Source of the DNA: Candidatus Competibacteraceae bacterium | GTDB taxonomy: Bacteria; Pseudomonadota; Gammaproteobacteria; Competibacterales; Competibacteraceae | Assembly: GCA_012032855.1 (NCBI GenBank) | Contig: JAAUQA010000104.1 | Location: 1-8,893, forward strand | Reading direction: 5' to 3' | DNA: 8,893 bases | Shown here: piece after piece, positions 6,300 to 8,893 of the stretch | Layout: every line of letters starts with the position of its first letter | How positions within the stretch are numbered: position 1 is the first letter of the stretch | Notes under the pieces: model-generated | What the model was told of the DNA's origin: nothing | What the model saw: only the letters and a program-made list of their open reading frames with translations | The model's database searches: none | Position numbers and translations under genes: made by a program

Positions 6300-6305
6300 A
6301 GTATA
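6300..6305 (-). promoter_or_regulatory. Possible -10 element for the leftward phosphonate operon
   Basis: Read on the - strand this is TATACT, a five-of-six match to the sigma-70 -10 hexamer, about 50 bases upstream of the App1-like start at 6249. I see no convincing -35 at 17 bases, so an activator-dependent promoter is possible. Confidence 0.3.
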
Positions 6306-6313
6306 GCGTAGCA

Positions 6314-6342
6314 GTGAAGACGTTTTTGTGAGGTTTCTTCAC
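6314..6342. promoter_or_regulatory. Inverted repeat in the divergent promoter region
   Basis: GTGAAGA (6314-6320) and TCTTCAC (6336-6342) are perfect 7-base inverted repeats separated by 15 bases, centred between the App1-like and DUF3500 genes. The element overlaps the spacer of a plausible + strand promoter and lies just upstream of the - strand TATACT. Its position and symmetry fit an operator for a dimeric regulator of both arms. No regulator gene is in the window, so the partner is unknown. Confidence 0.4.
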
Positions 6343-6355
6343 ACGAAACTATGCT
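6326..6355 (+). promoter_or_regulatory. Candidate promoter for the DUF3500 gene
   Basis: TTGTGA (6326-6331) and TATGCT (6350-6355) are four-of-six matches to the sigma-70 -35 and -10 hexamers with an 18-base spacer, about 35-40 bases before the likely start codon. The right half of the inverted repeat lies in the spacer, so a bound regulator would probably block RNA polymerase. Confidence 0.35.
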
Positions 6356-6388
6356 TTACTTTTTACACAGTGCAACAATTTGGAGCCA

Positions 6389-6913
6389 ATGAGTATGGGT
6401 ATCAATCGCCGTCAATGGCTAAGCACAGTTCCTTTAGCATTGCTGACCAGCGGACTGTCGGTGCCGGTAATTGCGCAGCAACGTGACGCATGGACTCTTC
6501 AAGCTCTGGAATTTTTGGAAAGCCTGGATAGCGGCCAACGTGCGCAGGCATTATTTCCGTTTAATTCCGGGCAACGACGGGACTGGCACTACATACCCCG
6601 GCAGCGGCACGGTGTGGCGATCAAGGCATTGTCCGATGAACAACGTGGTCTGTTGTGGCGGTTAATGGCAACGGCCTTGAGCAAGCGCGGTTTCGCTAAG
6701 GTTCGCGATGTCATCAAAACCGAAGCGATTCTGGCCGATCTCACTAATAACCCAGGTTTTCGCGACCCTGACAACTACGCCATAGTTTTTTTTGGCGATC
6801 CAGCCACTCAACAAACCTGGGCATGGCGCTTTGAGGGCCACCATTTGGCGCTGAATTTTACTGTGATTCCCGGTAAAGGGTTAACCTTGACACCGGCGTT
6901 TTTTCGGCGCTAA
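6389..6913 (+). CDS. DUF3500 family exported protein, N-terminal part (frame broken)
   Basis: GGAG at 6382-6385 serves ATG codons at 6389 (3 bases away) or 6395 (9 bases, better spacing). The protein starts MGINRRQWLSTVPLALL with a twin-arginine motif, a hydrophobic stretch and an Ala-Gln cleavage region near VIAQQ, so Tat export to the periplasm is likely. The mature part has DUF3500 features: LDSGQRAQALFPF, DWHYIPRQRHGVAIKALS, DPDNYAIVFFGDP, and WAWRFEGHHLALNFTV. The family has no experimentally fixed function that I know of; the conserved His and Trp residues suggest ligand or metal binding, but that is a guess. After LTPAFF the frame reads Arg-Arg and stops. With one T fewer in the six-T run at 6899-6904 it continues FFGANPAVTPPG into the next open frame, giving about 344 residues, normal for the family. 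Confidence 0.8.
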   Translation: MSMGINRRQWLSTVPLALLTSGLSVPVIAQQRDAWTLQALEFLESLDSGQRAQALFPFNSGQRRDWHYIPRQRHGVAIKALSDEQRGLLWRLMATALSKRGFAKVRDVIKTEAILADLTNNPGFRDPDNYAIVFFGDPATQQTWAWRFEGHHLALNFTVIPGKGLTLTPAFFRR

Positions 6914-7430
6914 TCCTGCTGTCACGCCCCCCGGTCATCAACATGCGGGCTTTCAGGCGTTGGCAGACGAGGAAAACCAAGCGTTCCGACTGTTGAACAG
7001 CTTGTCCGAACCCTTGCTCGAACAGACCGTGATCAATGACCGTTCGTTGGGAAATATTGTGACCGGACCGGGTCGCGAGGACAGTTTGCGCGAACGTCAG
7101 GGTTTGCCTCTGGGGCGAATGGCGGCTGAACAACGCGATCATGCGCTCGCCTTGCTGGATAGCTATTTACAAACGGCTCCCGCCGCAGTGGCCACGCGCA
7201 ATTTACAAAGAATTCGCGACGCCGGTGTTGACCAACTGTATTTTGCCTGGGCGGGGAGCCTCACTCCCGGCAAACCCTACTATTACCGCTTGCATGGGCC
7301 AACGCTGATCATCGAATACGACAACACCCAGGACGGCGGCAATCACGTTCACTCGGTATGGAACGATCTCCAGGAAAATTTTGGCCAAGATTTGCTGGCC
7401 GCGCATTATGCCTTATCCGTTCACGGCTGA
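6906..7430 (+). CDS. DUF3500 family protein, C-terminal part (frame broken)
   Basis: This is the continuation of the DUF3500 gene. The family-like reading GANPAVTPPGHQHAGFQ starts at 6906, upstream of any start codon in this frame, which shows it is a fragment and not a gene of its own. The C-terminal domain shows DQLYFAWAGSLTPGKPYYYR, LHGPTLIIEYDNTQDGGNHV, the HVHSVWND motif and a final FGQDLLAAHY, all characteristic of DUF3500 ends. The His-x-His in NHVHSVW and the pair of His in the N-terminal part (EGHHLAL) could together bind a metal, but nothing here proves it. It is followed 145 bases later by the phosphonate-binding protein gene with its own Pho-box promoter, so the two may be separately controlled. 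Confidence 0.8.
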   Translation, partial: GANPAVTPPGHQHAGFQALADEENQAFRLLNSLSEPLLEQTVINDRSLGNIVTGPGREDSLRERQGLPLGRMAAEQRDHALALLDSYLQTAPAAVATRNLQRIRDAGVDQLYFAWAGSLTPGKPYYYRLHGPTLIIEYDNTQDGGNHVHSVWNDLQENFGQDLLAAHYALSVHG

Positions 7431-7495
7431 CAGTCAATCCCAATTCTTCGGTAATCGGCTTTCGGCGGAGTAAGCAGGCGGGGCTCTCCCTATCC

Positions 7496-7529
7496 CTGTC
7501 ATAAAATTGTTATATCAGCCCGCTAGCAT
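7496..7529 (+). promoter_or_regulatory. Pho box and -10 element upstream of the phosphonate-binding protein gene
   Basis: CTGTCAT (7496-7502), AAAA (7503-7506) and TTGTTAT (7507-7513) reproduce the PhoB site layout of two 7-base direct repeats separated by 4 AT bases; the first repeat is a perfect CTGTCAT and the second matches at five of seven positions. In PhoB-activated promoters the box replaces the -35 element and the -10 lies about 10 bases further on; here TAGCAT (7524-7529) follows after exactly 10 bases. The gene starts at 7576. This supports PhoB-dependent expression under phosphate limitation. Confidence 0.7.
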
Positions 7530-7575
7530 CCGGGGTTCCGTATAACTGCATTTTGCTTATCCAAAGAACGATTTC

Positions 7576-8598
7576 ATGAAAAAACTACGCTTGCTGTGCC
7601 TGACTCTCTTGTTATCGCTATTTACCCTCCACGCCTTAGCGGAAACCGAACTTACCGTCTATACCGCCTTTGAAGCGGATCAACTCAAGGATTACGCCGA
7701 GCGCTTTAACGCCAAGCACCCGGATATCCAAATCCAATGGGTACGGGACTCTACCGGCATCATTACCGCCAAGCTACTGGCGGAAAAAGACAATCCGCAA
7801 GCCGATGTGATTTGGGGACTGGCCGCCACCTCACTGCTGCTGATGAAGAGCGAGGGGATGCTGGAATCCTATGCCCCCAAAGGACTGGAAAAACTTGACG
7901 CAAAATTCCGCGGTGATTCCAATCCACCGTCCTGGGTTGGCTTGGATGCTTGGGTAGCTTCAATCTGCTTCAATACAGTCGAAGCCGAACGCTTGAACCT
8001 ACCCCAGCCGACGTCTTGGAAAGACCTGACCAAACCGGTCTACAAAGGTCACGTGGCGATGCCTAATCCCAATTCGTCCGGCACCGGCTTTCTCGATGTA
8101 TCAAGCTGGCTGCAGATGTTCGGTGAGGAACAAGGCTGGGCTTTCATGGATCAGCTTCATGAAAACATCGCTTTCTACACCCATTCCGGCTCCAAGCCTT
8201 GCAAAGACGCCGCCCGCGGAGAAATCCCCATCGGCATTTCCTTTGCCTACCGGGGCGCTCAATCCAAGGCTCAAGGCGCGCCTTTGGAAATCATCATTCC
8301 TTCCGAAGGTATCGGCTGGGATATGGAAGCCGCCGCCATCGTCAAGGGCACATTGAACATGGACGCCGCCAAAACCCTGATGGATTGGGCGATCTCTGAG
8401 GATGCCATGACGATGTATAACCAGAACTTCGCGGTGGTGGCGATTACCGAGATGTCCAAGCCAGTAGAGCATTTCCCCGAAGGTATCGCCGAAGCGATGA
8501 TCAAGAACGACTTTGAGTGGGCCGCTCAGAATCGTAAGCGCATTCTTGACGAATGGCAAAAGCGTTACGACGCCAAATCCGAACCCAAATCATCCTAG
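7576..8598 (+). CDS. phnS: Periplasmic 2-aminoethylphosphonate-type binding protein of an ABC importer
   Basis: This 340-residue protein begins with a clean signal peptide (KKLRLLCLTLLLSLFTLHALA, cut before ETELTVYTAF). The mature protein is a type II periplasmic binding protein like the iron(III)/AfuA group, and matches the PhnS2-type 2-aminoethylphosphonate binding proteins: TAFEADQLKDYAERF, VRDSTGIITAKLLAEKDNPQ, DVIWGLAATS, then LDAWVASICFNT, MPNPNSSGTGFLDVSSW, THSGSKPCKDAARGE, GISFAYRGAQ and PSEGIGWDMEAAA. The serine- and threonine-rich loops (DSTG, NSSGTG, THSGS) are placed to hold a phosphonate group. It would deliver 2-aminoethylphosphonate or its trimethyl form to the importer and so feed the TmpA/TmpB pair. 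It has its own Pho-box promoter and is followed by a hairpin before the next transporter gene. The exact ligand is inferred from family and neighbours. Confidence 0.87.
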   Translation: MKKLRLLCLTLLLSLFTLHALAETELTVYTAFEADQLKDYAERFNAKHPDIQIQWVRDSTGIITAKLLAEKDNPQADVIWGLAATSLLLMKSEGMLESYAPKGLEKLDAKFRGDSNPPSWVGLDAWVASICFNTVEAERLNLPQPTSWKDLTKPVYKGHVAMPNPNSSGTGFLDVSSWLQMFGEEQGWAFMDQLHENIAFYTHSGSKPCKDAARGEIPIGISFAYRGAQSKAQGAPLEIIIPSEGIGWDMEAAAIVKGTLNMDAAKTLMDWAISEDAMTMYNQNFAVVAITEMSKPVEHFPEGIAEAMIKNDFEWAAQNRKRILDEWQKRYDAKSEPKSS

Positions 8599-8623
8599 AC
8601 CGTTGGTATCGGCCTGGAAGTGG

Positions 8624-8695
8624 TTATCAAGACCGTCGGCGCAAAGGATACCGCAGTCGAGCCTACAAGGATGTATTCACGGCGTGTCTTGATAA
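8624..8695. repeat. 10-base inverted repeat after phnS-like gene
   Basis: TTATCAAGAC (8624-8633) and GTCTTGATAA (8686-8695) are perfect reverse complements separated by 52 bases. The inner part near the right arm contains GGATGTATTCACGGCGT, reminiscent of extragenic palindromic repeats in gammaproteobacteria, but I cannot confirm the family. The pair could fold in RNA between the binding-protein gene and its neighbour, or mark the ends of a small non-coding element. Confidence 0.45.
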
Positions 8696-8726
8696 GCATG
8701 TCTAGGTTGATACTCGTTTGGCTGCC

Positions 8727-8760
8727 AGCCGCGCTGACCTGATCGGGTTACGCGGCTTTT
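8727..8760 (+). terminator. Intercistronic hairpin with T run (attenuator-like)
   Basis: AGCCGCG (8727-8733) pairs with CGCGGCT (8751-8757), with a further inner ACC/GGT pairing, and is followed by four T (8757-8760, the first T shared with the stem). This fits a weak intrinsic terminator or an mRNA-stabilising hairpin. It stands 30 bases before the next gene, where it would give more binding protein than membrane or ATPase subunits, a common arrangement in ABC importers. Confidence 0.5.
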
Positions 8761-8789
8761 CCAATGTTGGCTGTTCGGGAGAATAGTTG

Positions 8790-8893
8790 ATGAATGCCGC
8801 TGTTAAACCCCAAGCACAACCCAATTTTGCTGAATCTCTAGCATCTGCTGCAGACCAGCAGCAGATTTATCTTGAAGTCGACCGGATTATCAA
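8790..8893 (+). CDS. Start of probable ABC transporter ATPase (partial, runs off the window)
   Basis: Only 34 residues are present. ATG at 8790 follows GGGAG (8777-8781) at 8 bases. The first about 26 residues are a polar lead; the last ones, IYLEVDRII, resemble the first beta strand of an ABC ATPase domain (a strand of the type L-E-V, followed in relatives by K-x-F-G). Together with the gene order binding protein, then transporter genes, this suggests a PhnT-like ATPase of the aminoethylphosphonate importer. The Walker A and signature motifs would lie outside the window, so a permease cannot be ruled out. Confidence 0.5.
   Translation, partial: MNAAVKPQAQPNFAESLASAADQQQIYLEVDRII

Noticed and set aside
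6250..6388. A Pho box in the divergent promoter region
   Set aside because: TTGTTAA and CTGTACA occur on the - strand but their spacing is 13 bases instead of 11 between repeat starts, so they do not form the PhoB layout.
8101..8559. Long open frame antisense to the phosphonate-binding protein gene
   Set aside because: It mirrors a well-supported gene, has no ribosome binding site or family-like motifs, and arises from that gene's codon bias.

Overview
The window looks like a chromosomal segment of a gammaproteobacterium of moderate GC content. Evidence for this is a C-terminal LptG remnant, a RelB/RelE-type toxin-antitoxin pair, a recognisable PhoB-type Pho box, and GC-leaning but mixed codon use. 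I cannot name the genus. I see no rRNA, tRNA, CRISPR array or intact insertion sequence, and no gene-free stretch longer than about 200 bases.

Left part (1-1430, + strand): a small exported protein and a zinc/manganese-type ABC transporter solute-binding protein (ZnuA-like), joined by a 4-base stop/start overlap. The first about 200 bases have much higher third-position GC than what follows and look foreign to the gene they run into. The middle-left part (1590-2510, - strand) is a patch of genome wear: the last about 100 residues of LptG, cut off beside a REP-like GGGGTCAGGTCTTTC motif, then a RelE-family toxin and ribbon-helix-helix antitoxin with an inverted-repeat operator candidate.

Right part (2665-8893): a phosphonate catabolism locus in two divergent arms. 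The - strand arm, read from 6249 down to 2665, holds an App1-type (DUF2183) HAD phosphatase, a TmpA/PhnY*-type 2-oxoglutarate dioxygenase, a TmpB/PhnZ-type HD-domain oxygenase and a second small 2OG-Fe(II) oxygenase of the TIGR02466 type. The + strand arm, from about 6389, holds a Tat-exported DUF3500 protein, a 2-aminoethylphosphonate-type periplasmic binding protein (PhnS-like) and the start of what is probably its ABC ATPase. The expected logic: the binding protein and transporter import 2-aminoethylphosphonate or its N-trimethyl form, TmpA hydroxylates the carbon next to phosphorus, and TmpB oxidatively cleaves the C-P bond to give phosphate plus glycine or glycine betaine. A good Pho-box match with a correctly spaced -10 lies in front of the binding-protein gene, which suggests induction by phosphate starvation. 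The App1 phosphatase, the extra oxygenase and DUF3500 are not standard members of the pathway and are the most interesting part.

Three genes (ZnuA-like, App1-like, DUF3500) are each broken once. Each break is repaired by changing one homopolymer run by a single base, and all three repaired genes give full-length family members. This shared pattern suggests sequencing or assembly indels rather than three independent pseudogenes, though real mutation cannot be excluded from sequence alone.
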